A stretch of 64,000 bases of DNA from Streptomyces aurantiogriseus (GTDB taxonomy: Bacteria > Actinomycetota > Actinomycetes > Streptomycetales > Streptomycetaceae). The position numbers and the translations under genes were made by a program. Position 1 is the first letter of the stretch; every line of letters begins with the position of its first letter. The notes below the pieces were generated by a model that did no database searches, was not told the origin of the DNA, and worked only from the letters and a program-made list of their open reading frames with translations. This document shows positions 44,872 to 53,739 of the stretch, piece after piece. The stretch spans positions 248,001 through 312,000 of the forward strand of contig NZ_BMSX01000005.1 of assembly GCF_014649375.1 (NCBI RefSeq). Direction: 5' to 3'.

Positions 44872-46494
44872 GTGCACCGTCACAGAATCTTCCGAATATC
44901 CCGCCGCGCGGCGGCCCTCGCGATCGGTCTTACGCTGCTCAGCCCGCAGTTCGCCGTCGCGGACGGGCCCGAGCGGGAACGGACCGGCGGCTCCGCCCCG
45001 CTCCTCGCCGACTCGCTGAAGCCCATCAAGCTCGAAGTCGGCATCTCCTCGGCGCAGTTGAAGAAGCTGCGCGAGCGCGGCAAGGCCGCCGAGCGGGCCG
45101 GCAAACCGCTGCCGAAGGCGGACGTCCCGTTCCAGACCGAGCATCGCTCCGAGCGCGAGTCGGCCGCCGGGCGCGCCGATCTGACCTTCGCCGAGGCGGC
45201 CGAGTTCATCGAGCAGGACGCCGAGCGGCGCAAGGCGCCGATGAACAGCCGCGTCGACTCCTACCTCGGTCAGCAGCAGACCGTCCGCACCGCGCCCCTG
45301 GCGGAGGGCGGCTTCACCACCCAGGCGACCGCCGCGACGATCGGCGAGACGCCGTCACAGGCGCTCTACGACTCCTGCATGACCGCCGACGCCGCCTCCG
45401 ACGCCGGGCGCGTGTATGACCGGTTCACCTTCTGCCAGCAGGTGCCGATCACCGCCGAGTACTGGGAGAAGGACGCCGCGGGCAACCCGGTGGACCACCT
45501 GGGCACCACCAAGGCCACCCTGGAGATCGTCGCCCAGGGCTTCGAGGACCAGCGCACCATGCGGCTGTTCTCGCAGATCAAGCAGGGCTCCGTGTCGTAC
45601 GACTGGGGCTGGTGGGACAACATCTGGACCGCGCCCGGCGTGCCGCTGTCGCTGTTCGGCACCTGCGCCCCGGACCAGCTCGACTGCGGCGCCTCCCGCA
45701 GCCCGGCGACCCTGACCTGGGACAACTGGAACAACAACCCCAGCTGGGCCTACTGGGACATCAGCAACTCGGCGACAGCCGGCTACGGCCGCGACAAGGT
45801 CATGCCGAGCTTCTGGCGGGTGGAGTTCTTCACCGACACCGACGAGTTCAGCACCGACGCGCCCGGCACCTCCCCGGTGCAGGTGATCCGCTGCGACTCG
45901 GCGGCCTACATCGTGGGCCCGTTCGGCGCCGACCGCTCGCACGGCTGCGTGTTCCCCGGCGCGACCCCGATCCTCCGGTACAGCCTGTCGGGCACCGAGG
46001 CCGCCGTCGCGCAGCACATCCTCGGCGCGCAGACGCGCCCCGAGTACACCTACCCGCGCCTGCCGGCCGAGGAGGAGGCGCAGCGCGACAAGAGCATCCC
46101 CGGCCAGGCGATCAACGGGCAGCCGGTGCACTACGGCCTGCACCGCATCCACTCCACGCTGAACGCCACGGAGTACCAGGCCAACCGTGACCACAAGGAC
46201 GGCGCCTGCTACGGCACCGGCCCGCAGGCCTCCAGGTACGCGGGCCTCGGCCTGAACCCGCCGCCGGACACCTCCACGCAGCAGTGCGACGAGTACCCGT
46301 TCGCCTCGACGCTGGAGGGCGCCGCAAGCCCTGACTGGGACTTCTCGGTGCAGGCGGTGCCGATCACGGACAACGCCTCCGCGGGCGGCAAGCTGATCGC
46401 CTACTACAACGCCGACCGTATTCTGGCCTGGGACGCGACCCTGCCGTACCCGGACGGCAGCAACGACCGGTTCTGGGTCGAGATCGTCGACTAG
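44872..46494 (+). CDS. Large secreted protein with NucA/NucB-type DNase domain
   Basis: 540 residues from GTG 44872 with AGAGAGG upstream. A signal peptide (FRISRRAAALAIGLTLLSPQ, cleaved near AVADG) is followed by a charged region (50-130) and a large Trp/Tyr-rich, beta-type middle domain (TAEYWEKD to CGASRSPATLTWDNWNNN). The C-terminus is like NucA/NucB nucleases: DHKDGACYGTGPQASRYAGL and QCDEYPFASTLEGAA, where the DEYPFAST motif carries the catalytic acidic pair. It probably degrades DNA outside the cell, for nutrition or competition. Confidence 0.8.
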   Translation: MHRHRIFRISRRAAALAIGLTLLSPQFAVADGPERERTGGSAPLLADSLKPIKLEVGISSAQLKKLRERGKAAERAGKPLPKADVPFQTEHRSERESAAGRADLTFAEAAEFIEQDAERRKAPMNSRVDSYLGQQQTVRTAPLAEGGFTTQATAATIGETPSQALYDSCMTADAASDAGRVYDRFTFCQQVPITAEYWEKDAAGNPVDHLGTTKATLEIVAQGFEDQRTMRLFSQIKQGSVSYDWGWWDNIWTAPGVPLSLFGTCAPDQLDCGASRSPATLTWDNWNNNPSWAYWDISNSATAGYGRDKVMPSFWRVEFFTDTDEFSTDAPGTSPVQVIRCDSAAYIVGPFGADRSHGCVFPGATPILRYSLSGTEAAVAQHILGAQTRPEYTYPRLPAEEEAQRDKSIPGQAINGQPVHYGLHRIHSTLNATEYQANRDHKDGACYGTGPQASRYAGLGLNPPPDTSTQQCDEYPFASTLEGAASPDWDFSVQAVPITDNASAGGKLIAYYNADRILAWDATLPYPDGSNDRFWVEIVD

Positions 46495-46507
46495 ACCGGC
46501 GTATCTG

Positions 46508-46536
46508 CGGGGGCCGCTGCCCGGAGGCGGCCCCCG
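46508..46536 (+). terminator. Terminator hairpin after the nuclease gene
   Basis: CGGGGGCCGC pairs perfectly with GCGGCCCCCG (10 bp, 9-nt loop) 14 bp beyond the nuclease stop, followed by TTTCC. It should reduce read-through into the DUF6461 gene, which starts 30 bp later. Confidence 0.65.
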
Positions 46537-46565
46537 TTTCCGAAAGCCACCAGGGAGCCGACGCG

Positions 46566-47174
46566 ATGCACGCACAACCGCTGGATCTGACCCGCCTGTG
46601 GGGCGAGGGCTGGGCCGTCACCTTTGCGCCCCGGCCGCCCGCGTTCTGCCTCGACGCCATGGGGGTGAGCAAGGCCGCGCCGCTGCCGGACGGGCTCGCG
46701 GCGTTCGCCCGCCGCTCGCCGTTCGACGGGCCGCCGGTGCTGGTCGCGGCGGCCGTGCTGGACGAGCGGTGGTCGGTGGTGGTGGAGAGCGAGGCGCAGA
46801 CCGGCTGGGTCGGCACCCACCCGGACGTCCTCGAGGCGCTCGCCGCGCCGGGGGCACCCGCGTGCACTGCCACATCCGATCCGAACAAGGTGCAGGTCGT
46901 CTTCCGGGAGTACGGCAGCCCGGTCGGCGGCCTGGAGCCGCGCACCAACCGCCGCTGGGGCCACTTCGCCGACCGAACCCGGCAGTCCCTGCGCGAGGCG
47001 GGCTTCCCCGACGGCCACGCGACCCAGGAACATCCGGTACCGGCCGCCCCCAGCGAGGGCGCCCTCGCCCTCCTCGCCGCCCAGGCGGTCACCGGCACCG
47101 AACTGCGCGCCGAACACCTCCAGGGCTCCTGGCTGGGCGGCCTCACGGCCAAGCCGTACCCGACCACGCCCTGA
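46566..47174 (+). CDS. DUF6461-family protein, candidate immunity or contact-system protein
   Basis: 202 residues with the DUF6461 pattern: DLTRLWGEGWAVTFAPRPPA, then VVVESEAQTGWVGTHPDVLE, VVFREYGSPVGGLEPRTNRR and a final short helix rich in Ala. There is no signal peptide, so it is cytoplasmic. DUF6461 proteins are common in Streptomyces, often near polymorphic-toxin or contact-dependent genes, but their role is unproven. Its place behind a secreted nuclease makes an immunity role worth considering; the terminator between them weakens the operon argument. Confidence 0.65.
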   Translation: MHAQPLDLTRLWGEGWAVTFAPRPPAFCLDAMGVSKAAPLPDGLAAFARRSPFDGPPVLVAAAVLDERWSVVVESEAQTGWVGTHPDVLEALAAPGAPACTATSDPNKVQVVFREYGSPVGGLEPRTNRRWGHFADRTRQSLREAGFPDGHATQEHPVPAAPSEGALALLAAQAVTGTELRAEHLQGSWLGGLTAKPYPTTP

Positions 47175-47396
47175 CGGTGCCGCTCGCCCCGCTGCCCCGT
47201 CGCGTCCCACGTTGAGGAAGTGTTCGGCCTGCGCGGGGCACCGGCTTGTCGAGCTCACGCGCCGACGATCTCGCTCATGCCTCCGTGCCAGGCGGAGCAG
47301 GCGGCCGGGCGGGCGGCCTGCCTGCGGCCCCGAGCCCTGTCACACCTGCGCGTCGTTGGCCGACCGCGCGGGGGCGGGGCTGCTACCACAGGTGCC

Positions 47397-48014
47397 ATGA
47401 ACGCAAGCCCGGAGCGGCGACGAGTCCGACCCCAGGTGGATCTCGTGCCGAAGGACAGGATGCTCGCCCTCACCGACGGTGTGACGGCCATCGCCATGAC
47501 GCTGCTCGTGCTGGACATCGAGCTGCCCGAGGGGCTCGACGGGGCCGAGCTGCGCCGGGCGCTCGACGAGGTTCAGTCCCAGGTGGGCGCCTTCGTGCTG
47601 AGCGCGGTGGTGATCGCGCTGTTCTGGCGGGCCCACCATGCGGCGGTGCGGAACGCGGAGGGGATCGACCTGTACGCGTTCTGGCTCAACGTCGCGTTCC
47701 TGGTGCTGGTGTCCTTGATCCCGTTCCCCACCCATGTCCTGGAAATGTACGGCGACCGTTTCCTCGGTCCCGGTCTGTACGGGGCTGTCATCGGCGCGGC
47801 CGCACTGGTGCTGTACGGGCTCGACCTGCACGTCAGCCGTTCCGCGGGCGCGAACTGGCGCAGCGTCCCGCTCCCTGCCCAGGCGGTCGTGTTTCTGGCC
47901 TCGGTAGGGATCGCGCGCTTCTCGCCCCTCGCCGCCATCTGCAGCTGGGCTGCCAGCGTGCCTCTGTCCGTGCTGGCGGACCGGATTGCCGCACGTGCGC
48001 GCGAACGGCCCTGA
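47397..48014 (+). CDS. TMEM175-family (DUF1211) potassium channel-like membrane protein
   Basis: 205 residues with about six hydrophobic segments. The family's N-terminal motif is visible as KDRMLALTDGVTAIAMTLLV followed by LDIELP (consensus R..FSD...AIA.TLLVL.I..P), with Leu-Thr in place of Phe-Ser. The later stretch LFWRAHHAAVRNAEGIDLYA and the helix LNVAFLVLVSLIPFPTHVL are also family features. Bacterial TMEM175 proteins conduct potassium as tetramers. The motif substitution may change gating. Confidence 0.8.
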   Translation: MNASPERRRVRPQVDLVPKDRMLALTDGVTAIAMTLLVLDIELPEGLDGAELRRALDEVQSQVGAFVLSAVVIALFWRAHHAAVRNAEGIDLYAFWLNVAFLVLVSLIPFPTHVLEMYGDRFLGPGLYGAVIGAAALVLYGLDLHVSRSAGANWRSVPLPAQAVVFLASVGIARFSPLAAICSWAASVPLSVLADRIAARARERP

Positions 48015-48106
48015 TCAGAGCCGTCCGGGTCGGCAGGCGGCTGTTCGGGGGAATCGCCGGTGTGGTCAACGGGACGCGAGGGGCACCGCTCCTACGGTCG
48101 GCTGAT

Positions 48107-49516
48107 ATGACGCATCTACCGAAGCACGTCGCCGACCCCATCCGGCGGACGGCACTGACTGGGCTCGTCGTCGGCGCCGGGTCCGTGCTGGCGGCCGGCT
48201 GTACGCCTTTGGGCCATACCTCCGCGCAAGGGATCACCCCGAGTCCCACAAGGTCGGCCACCGGCTCCGCGGGCGGTGCCACGCCCGGGGTGATGACCCT
48301 CTTCAAGGACCCGGGGTTCAACTTCAACGCGCTTCTCGCCCTCGGCGGGTCCGGTCAGGGTTCCGCTGAAGTAGGCGAAGTGCTCACCGCGGTGAACGCG
48401 ATCAACAAGGCCGGGCTCTCCGCGCAGACGTATGTGGAGACCTTCGGGAAGCTGGCCGACCGACTGTCGAAGGCGCCCGAGGGTGACAAGCCTGGCACGG
48501 GGACCACGCGCTTCCGTGCGCTGCGGGCCTCGCAGTACTACAGCCAGGCGCTGTTCTTCGTCCTCGGCTCCGATGACCCCGGCAACGAGGAGCAGCTGTA
48601 CAAGTCCACGCGTGGCGCCTGGGACACGTTCTGCAAGCTGTCCGACCCGGCCCCGGTTACGGCGAACGTTCCGTACGGGAACACGCCGCTTCCGGTCTGG
48701 TTCTTCCGGCCGGACGACTCCGTCGAGCGACGCCCCACCGTGATCCTCACCAACGGCAGCGACGGGCAGAACGTCGACATGTGGACCTACGGCGTGTCGG
48801 CCGCCCTGGAGCGCGGCTGGAACGCCCTCGTGTACGACGGACCGGGCCAGGGCCAGCTGCTCTTCCTGGACCGGGTGGTCTTCACGCCGCGCTGGGAGAC
48901 GGTGGTGACTCCCCTCGTCGACTGGCTGGCCGCCCGTTCCGACGTGGACACCGACCGGATCGCCCTGACCGGACTGAGCATGGGAGGCGAGCTGGCTCCC
49001 CGGGCCGCGGCCTACGAGAACAGGATCGCCGCTCTGGTGGCGATGCCCGGGGTACTGAGGCCCTGGCTGGGTTTCCCTGCGGAGATCCGGGAGATCCTCA
49101 CCCCGGACAAGGAGGAGACGAACAACATCTGGAACAAGGAGGTCGTCCCCGAGCTGTCTCCGGCCGAGGCCGCGACGCTGAAGAAACGGTTCGAACCGTT
49201 CTCCGTGCCGGCGATGCTCGCCGCCCGCCAGGGGAAGATGTTCACCGACTTCTACACCCCGGCCAAGCTCGTCGAGTCGCTCGACATCACGAACGTCGTG
49301 CGGCGCATCAAGACGCCCACACTGGTCCTGGACTACGACGACGAGCAGTTCTATCCCGGGCAGCCGCGCGAGTTGTTCGACAAGCTGACGTCCCCCAAGG
49401 ACTACGTGAAGCTCAGCGCCGCCACCGGCGCGCAGCTGCACTGCTCCCCCATGGCCCCGCAGGAGCACTGCGAGGTCGTCTTCGACTGGCTGCAGGAGAC
49501 GTTGCCGGGACGCTGA
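48107..49516 (+). CDS. Lipoprotein alpha/beta hydrolase (FrsA/dipeptidyl-peptidase-like)
   Basis: 469 residues: twin-arginine-like start PIRRTALTGLVVGAG and lipobox LAAGC (Cys32), then a helical N-terminal domain (residues 60-190) and a hydrolase domain. Nucleophile Ser is in ALTGLSMGGELAPRAA (about residue 291), the acid in TLVLDYDDEQFYPG and the His in MAPQEHCEVVFDW. The N-terminal helical cap resembles 2,6-dihydropseudooxynicotine hydrolase and FrsA-type enzymes that cleave C-C or ester bonds. It acts on the outer face of the membrane; the substrate is unknown. Confidence 0.82.
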   Translation: MTHLPKHVADPIRRTALTGLVVGAGSVLAAGCTPLGHTSAQGITPSPTRSATGSAGGATPGVMTLFKDPGFNFNALLALGGSGQGSAEVGEVLTAVNAINKAGLSAQTYVETFGKLADRLSKAPEGDKPGTGTTRFRALRASQYYSQALFFVLGSDDPGNEEQLYKSTRGAWDTFCKLSDPAPVTANVPYGNTPLPVWFFRPDDSVERRPTVILTNGSDGQNVDMWTYGVSAALERGWNALVYDGPGQGQLLFLDRVVFTPRWETVVTPLVDWLAARSDVDTDRIALTGLSMGGELAPRAAAYENRIAALVAMPGVLRPWLGFPAEIREILTPDKEETNNIWNKEVVPELSPAEAATLKKRFEPFSVPAMLAARQGKMFTDFYTPAKLVESLDITNVVRRIKTPTLVLDYDDEQFYPGQPRELFDKLTSPKDYVKLSAATGAQLHCSPMAPQEHCEVVFDWLQETLPGR

Positions 49517-49550
49517 GCGGCGGGACGAGGCCGGGACACAGGGTGCGTCG

Positions 49551-50456
49551 TCAGTGCGCGGTCGCGGAGGAGACCGCGGCACGGGCCGCGCGTTCCACCA
49601 GCGCGACGCCGTCCTTCATCGATGTGCTGCCGTCCGAGAGGACTGCGACGAGGTAGCGGTGTCCACGGGTTGTGACCTGTCCGATGCTGTTGACGTCCCA
49701 CAGGCCGGTCGTGCTGCGCTGCAGCCAGCCGTTCTTCAAGGCCCATCCGGAGCCGGAGGCCACCGAGACGCCCCATGCCTGCTCGCCTACGACGCGAGCC
49801 ATCAGGGTGCGGATGTAGGTTCGGGAGGACTCATCGAGCGCCGTGGGGGTCGCGCGTGCAGCCGGGGCAGTGTCGAACACCGCGCGCAGCAGCCGTATCT
49901 GGTCGCTCGCCGTCGTCTGCGTCAGTCCCCACCTGGCGCCGGGGCCGCCCTTCGTCGAGGTCAGCCCCAGCCGCTTGTTCGCCGCCTCCAGGCCCGGCGC
50001 CAGGCCGATGCGCCGCCACATCGCGTTCGTCGCCGCGTTGTCGCTGCGCTCGATCATCGCCGTCGCGCGGGCGCGCTCCTGCGCGGTCAGGTCGTGCCCG
50101 GCGTTCTGCGCCTGGAGCAGCGCGGCGGCAAGGATGTCGACCTTGACGATGCTCGCGGTGTCGTAGGGCGAGTCGTCGCCGTACACCACGGGCTCCCGGC
50201 CCGTGCCGTCCAGGTCGAGCACCGCGGCCGTCACCCGCGCCTTCCCCTGTGGCTGCACCAGCGCACGGAAGCGGGCCATGGCGTCGTCGGGCGCCGTCCT
50301 CGCCGTGGCCGCCTGTGCCGGGGCGTGCGGGGCGGCCGAGAGGAGCGTCGCCAGCAAGGCCGCGAGAACGCCGACGCGGCCCGCGGAGCGCCTGGCGCGG
50401 GGCCAGCGCCTCTGAGCGCTCTGCGGGTGCGACAGGGGGGACGGTCGGTGCGGCAT
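49551..50456 (-). CDS. Secreted serine hydrolase of class A beta-lactamase fold
   Basis: 301 residues with a long signal region ending near AQA (residue 49). The beta-lactamase fold is clear: Ser102-X-X-Lys105 (DTASIVKVDIL) and the SDN triad at 138-140 (IERSDNAATNAM). The third motif, normally KTG, reads Lys241-Asn-Gly (ALKNGW). The Glu of the omega loop is not obvious. This favours a penicillin-binding or other secreted hydrolase over a true resistance enzyme. ATG 50456 is chosen for its twin-arginine-like start MPHRPS...QRRWPRARR. Confidence 0.8.
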   Translation of the reverse strand: MPHRPSPLSHPQSAQRRWPRARRSAGRVGVLAALLATLLSAAPHAPAQAATARTAPDDAMARFRALVQPQGKARVTAAVLDLDGTGREPVVYGDDSPYDTASIVKVDILAAALLQAQNAGHDLTAQERARATAMIERSDNAATNAMWRRIGLAPGLEAANKRLGLTSTKGGPGARWGLTQTTASDQIRLLRAVFDTAPAARATPTALDESSRTYIRTLMARVVGEQAWGVSVASGSGWALKNGWLQRSTTGLWDVNSIGQVTTRGHRYLVAVLSDGSTSMKDGVALVERAARAAVSSATAH

Positions 50457-50718
50457 GGTGAAGGGGCCTCGCGGTTCGTGTGGGAGGGCACGGGACTGCG
50501 AACGTAAGCAGGCCACCCGTCCTGCGATATGACCAATGCCACGAAAGGGCCCATTAGGTGGGAATTGTGGCGAGAGCCACAGGTTCAGGCGGAGGAAACC
50601 AGGAAGGCGCGCCGGTCAGGACGTCGACCTTGCCGGCGCCGAGCGCGTGGTGAACGCCGACGACGCGAGTGCGCCCTTGGTCACGAGGGGGCCGGGTTCC
50701 CCCGTCGTCGAAGTCGGC

Positions 50719-50985
50719 CTTCTCGTGGCCGACCTCGCGTGGGCCGCGGAACGGGCCGCCGCGGTGGGCGTCGACATCCTGGTCGAGCCGATCAACGGCC
50801 GTGACACGCCAAGCTACTGCCTGAGCCGGCAGGCAGAGACCTCAAGGTGCAACTCTGTGAGACGTCCGTTCGGCGTCATCGCCGAGCCGGGTCTCGACGG
50901 GTGGATCGGCTGCGAGTACGTGCCCCGCGCCGGCACGAGCGAGGGGCTCGGCCGGCTGAACGACTGCAGAGGAGGCACCGCATGA
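50719..50985 (+). pseudogene. otnI: 2-oxo-tetronate isomerase (OtnI/Hyi) remnant with internal deletion
   Basis: The frame keeps VADLAWAAERAAAVGVDILV, EPINGRDTPSYCLSRQAE and then jumps to LDGWIGCEYVPRAGTSEGLG, the end of the enzyme. Missing are the N-terminal third and about 75 residues carrying the metal ligands of the barrel centre (the LDLYH and VPDRHEPGTGE parts). The stop overlaps the erythronate dehydrogenase ATG by 4 bp, so the two once formed a coupled pair. Confidence 0.75.
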
Positions 50986-52028
50986 GGATCGTCATCACGG
51001 GTGGCTTCGGCTTCCTGGGACGACAGGTCACCAGCACCCTGCTCGGGACACGGACGTATCGAGGTGCGCCGATCGATCGCCTGGTGCTCGCCGACCGCTT
51101 CGTGCCGCCCGGGTCGCCGGAGGCGGCCGACCCACTCGTGGAGATCGTGCGGGGCGACCTGATCGACCGCCTCGACGAGGTGTTCGCGGAGCCGGTAGAC
51201 GTACTGATCCATCTCGCCGCCGCCGTCTCGGCCGAGTGCGAGGCCGACTTCGACCTCGGCATGAGCGCGAACCTGGACACCACCCGCGCGCTCCTCGAAG
51301 CCGCCCGGGCCCAGTCGGCCGCCGGTGGGCCGACGCCGCGCTTGGTGTTCTCCAGCAGCGTGGCGGTCTACGGTGCCGACCCGGCGCTCCCGCTCCCGCC
51401 TGTGGTCAGCGAGTCGACCCTGCCCACGCCACGATCGAGCTACGGGATCCAGAAACTCGTCTGCGAGCAGCTGGTCGCGGACTACACCCGCCGCGGTTTC
51501 GTCGACGGACGCGTCGCCCGCCTGATGACCGTGTCGGTGCGGCCGGGCAAGCCGAACGCGGCCGCCTCCGGCTTCCTGTCCGGCATCATCCGCGAGCCGC
51601 TCGCGGGCCTTCCGGCCGTCTGCCCCGTGGATCCCGCCCTACGTGTGGCCCTGGCCTCGCCACGACGCACGGTCGAGGCGATCCTGCGCATCGCGGAAGT
51701 CGAGCGCGGCACCGGAAAGGGCCGGCTCCACGGCGGGCTGCCGGTCAACCTTCCGGCACTCACGGTCTCGGTCGCCGAGATGCTGGCCACGCTGCGGCGA
51801 GTGGCCGGCGACGCCGTCGCCGACCTGGTGGCGATCGCGCCCGATCCTGACGTCGAGGCCATCGTGGGCTCGTGGCCCTCCGTCTTCGACAACACACGCG
51901 CCGCCGCGCTCGGGCTGGAGCCCAATCCGAGCTTCGAATCGGTGGTGCGGGACTACATCGGCGACCATCCTGACGCCGTCGTGGCCGACACATCGCTCGC
52001 GGCGGGGAGGCCGAACCCAGGTCCATAA
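50982..52028 (+). CDS. denD: D-erythronate dehydrogenase
   Basis: A 348-residue extended SDR: Rossmann motif MRIVITGGFGFLGRQVTSTL, VDVLIHLAAAVSAECEADFD, Ser in LVFSSSVAVYG and the catalytic pair SSYGIQKLVCEQL (YxxxK). The later SVRPGKPNAAASGFLSGIIR and PLAGLPAVCPVDPALRVAL are characteristic of DenD, which oxidises D-erythronate to 2-oxo-tetronate. Its natural next enzyme, the isomerase, is broken just upstream, and no kinase or decarboxylase (OtnK/OtnC) is nearby. GGAGG precedes ATG 50982. Confidence 0.85.
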   Translation: MRIVITGGFGFLGRQVTSTLLGTRTYRGAPIDRLVLADRFVPPGSPEAADPLVEIVRGDLIDRLDEVFAEPVDVLIHLAAAVSAECEADFDLGMSANLDTTRALLEAARAQSAAGGPTPRLVFSSSVAVYGADPALPLPPVVSESTLPTPRSSYGIQKLVCEQLVADYTRRGFVDGRVARLMTVSVRPGKPNAAASGFLSGIIREPLAGLPAVCPVDPALRVALASPRRTVEAILRIAEVERGTGKGRLHGGLPVNLPALTVSVAEMLATLRRVAGDAVADLVAIAPDPDVEAIVGSWPSVFDNTRAAALGLEPNPSFESVVRDYIGDHPDAVVADTSLAAGRPNPGP

Positions 52029-52093
52029 ACCGACAGCCACACTTTCCGAGGTGACGCCGGACCGGGCTGAAGCCGCGCGGGTCTGCTGCGGCG

Positions 52094-52153
52094 CTTCGTC
52101 CTCGGGTTCTTCGCCCTCGGGTTCTTCGTCCTCGGGTTCTTCGTCCTCGGCGG
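52094..52153. repeat. Four tandem 15-bp units
   Basis: CTTCGTCCTCGGGTT is repeated four times (starts 52094, 52109, 52124, 52139; copy 2 has one change and copy 4 diverges at its end). On the plus strand one frame gives FFVLG repeats followed by [18 protein letters not shown], like a small membrane segment, but no start codon precedes it. It lies between the convergent dehydrogenase and glycerol-kinase genes. Confidence 0.8.
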
Positions 52154-52184
52154 GTTCGCCGGCCGTCTCCTGTTCGGCCCCCGA

Positions 52185-53699
52185 TCAAGGGGACCGCGGC
52201 GGTCTGATCCACCCCAGTGACCGCTCGACGGCTCGCTGCCAGTTGTCGTACTCCGACTCCCGCCGCTCGGGGTCCATGTCGGGCAGCCACTGGGCGGCCC
52301 GGTGCCAGTTACGACGCAGGACGGACAGGTCCGGCCAGTAGCCGGCGGCAAGCCCTGCGGCGTAGGCGGCGCCCAGGGACACCGTCTCGGCGACCATGGG
52401 CCGCACCACGGGCACGTCGAGTACGTCGGCCACGAACTGCATGAGCAGGTTGTCCGCTGTCATGCCACCGTCCACCTTGAGCTGCTGCAGGGGGACCGAG
52501 GAGTCGGCGTTCATGGCGTCGACGACCTCGCGCGTCTGCCAGCCGGTGGCCTCCAGCACGGCCCGGGCCAGATGCCCTTTGGTGATGTAGGAGGTGAGGC
52601 CGACGATGACACCGCGTGCGTCGCTGCGCCAGCGGGGTGCGAACAGGCCGGAGAAGGCGGGGACGATGTAGCAACCGCCGTTGTCCTCGACCGTCAGCGC
52701 GAGGGTCTCGATCTCCGGCGCGCTGCTGATCAGTCCCAGACGGTCACGGAACCACTGGACCAGCGAGCCGGTGACGGCTATCGAACCCTCCAGGGCGTAG
52801 ACCGGGGGCTGATCCCCGATCTGGTACGCGACGGTCGTGAGGAGTCCGTGCCGGGACCGCACGACATCGGTACCGGTGTTGAGCAGCAGGAAGCTGCCCG
52901 TTCCGTACGTGCACTTCGCCTCGCCCGGGGAGAAGCAGGTCTGGCCGAACAGGGCGGCCTGCTGGTCGCCGAGGGCGGCCGTGATACGGACGCCCGGGAG
53001 GACCGCGCGGGCCTCGCCGTAGCGCTCTGCGGACGACCGGATCTCGGGCAGCATGGAGCGGGGGACGCCGAAGAACGCCAAGAGCTCCTCGTCCCAGGTG
53101 AGTGTACGGATGTTCATCAGCATGGTGCGGCTCGCGTTGGTGGCGTCGGTGATGTGCAGGCCGCCGTCCACGCCCCCCGTGAGATTCCAGATCAGCCAGC
53201 TCTCCATCGTCCCGAACAGCACCTCGCCGTCCTTGGCGCGCTGTTCCAGCCCGCTGACATGGTCGAACAGCCAGCGGATCCGCAGCGCCGAGAAGTAGGT
53301 CGAGGGGGGCAGGCTGCAACGTTCGAGGAAGAACTCCTCTCCGGGGCGGTGTCTGAGGTCCTCGACGAGCGGTGCCGTGCGGGTGTCCTGCCAGACGATC
53401 GCCCTGTCCAGCGGGATCCCCGTCCGCCGGTCCCAGAGCACCGTCGTCTCCCGCTGGTTGGCGAGACCGACGGCGGCGACCTCTTCCGCCCCGGCACCGG
53501 CATCGGACAGAGCCTCGGGCATGACGCGCTGCAGGTTGCGCCAGATCTCGACGGCGTCGTGCTCGACCCATCCGGGTCTGGGAAAGTGCTGCTGGTGTGG
53601 CCGCTGGGCGACGGACACCAGCCGCCCGTGATGGTCGAACAGGATGCATCGGGTGGAGTTGGTGCCCTGATCGATGGACATTACATACCGTTCAACCAT
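52185..53699 (-). CDS. glpK: Glycerol kinase
   Basis: A 504-residue FGGY kinase: [20 protein letters not shown] (phosphate loop), [35 protein letters not shown] (substrate Asp), [40 protein letters not shown] and [12 protein letters not shown]. It phosphorylates glycerol to glycerol-3-phosphate. The ATG at 53699 lies 40 bp after the IclR-type regulator on the same strand. The facilitator GlpF and dehydrogenase GlpD usually found in the streptomycete gyl operon are absent, so this may be a second, partial glycerol locus. Confidence 0.95.
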   Translation of the reverse strand: MVERYVMSIDQGTNSTRCILFDHHGRLVSVAQRPHQQHFPRPGWVEHDAVEIWRNLQRVMPEALSDAGAGAEEVAAVGLANQRETTVLWDRRTGIPLDRAIVWQDTRTAPLVEDLRHRPGEEFFLERCSLPPSTYFSALRIRWLFDHVSGLEQRAKDGEVLFGTMESWLIWNLTGGVDGGLHITDATNASRTMLMNIRTLTWDEELLAFFGVPRSMLPEIRSSAERYGEARAVLPGVRITAALGDQQAALFGQTCFSPGEAKCTYGTGSFLLLNTGTDVVRSRHGLLTTVAYQIGDQPPVYALEGSIAVTGSLVQWFRDRLGLISSAPEIETLALTVEDNGGCYIVPAFSGLFAPRWRSDARGVIVGLTSYITKGHLARAVLEATGWQTREVVDAMNADSSVPLQQLKVDGGMTADNLLMQFVADVLDVPVVRPMVAETVSLGAAYAAGLAAGYWPDLSVLRRNWHRAAQWLPDMDPERRESEYDNWQRAVERSLGWIRPPRSP

Positions 53700-53739
53700 G
53701 ATCGGGTCTGCCTTCTGATGTGTCGGGGAGGCGGTGGGA

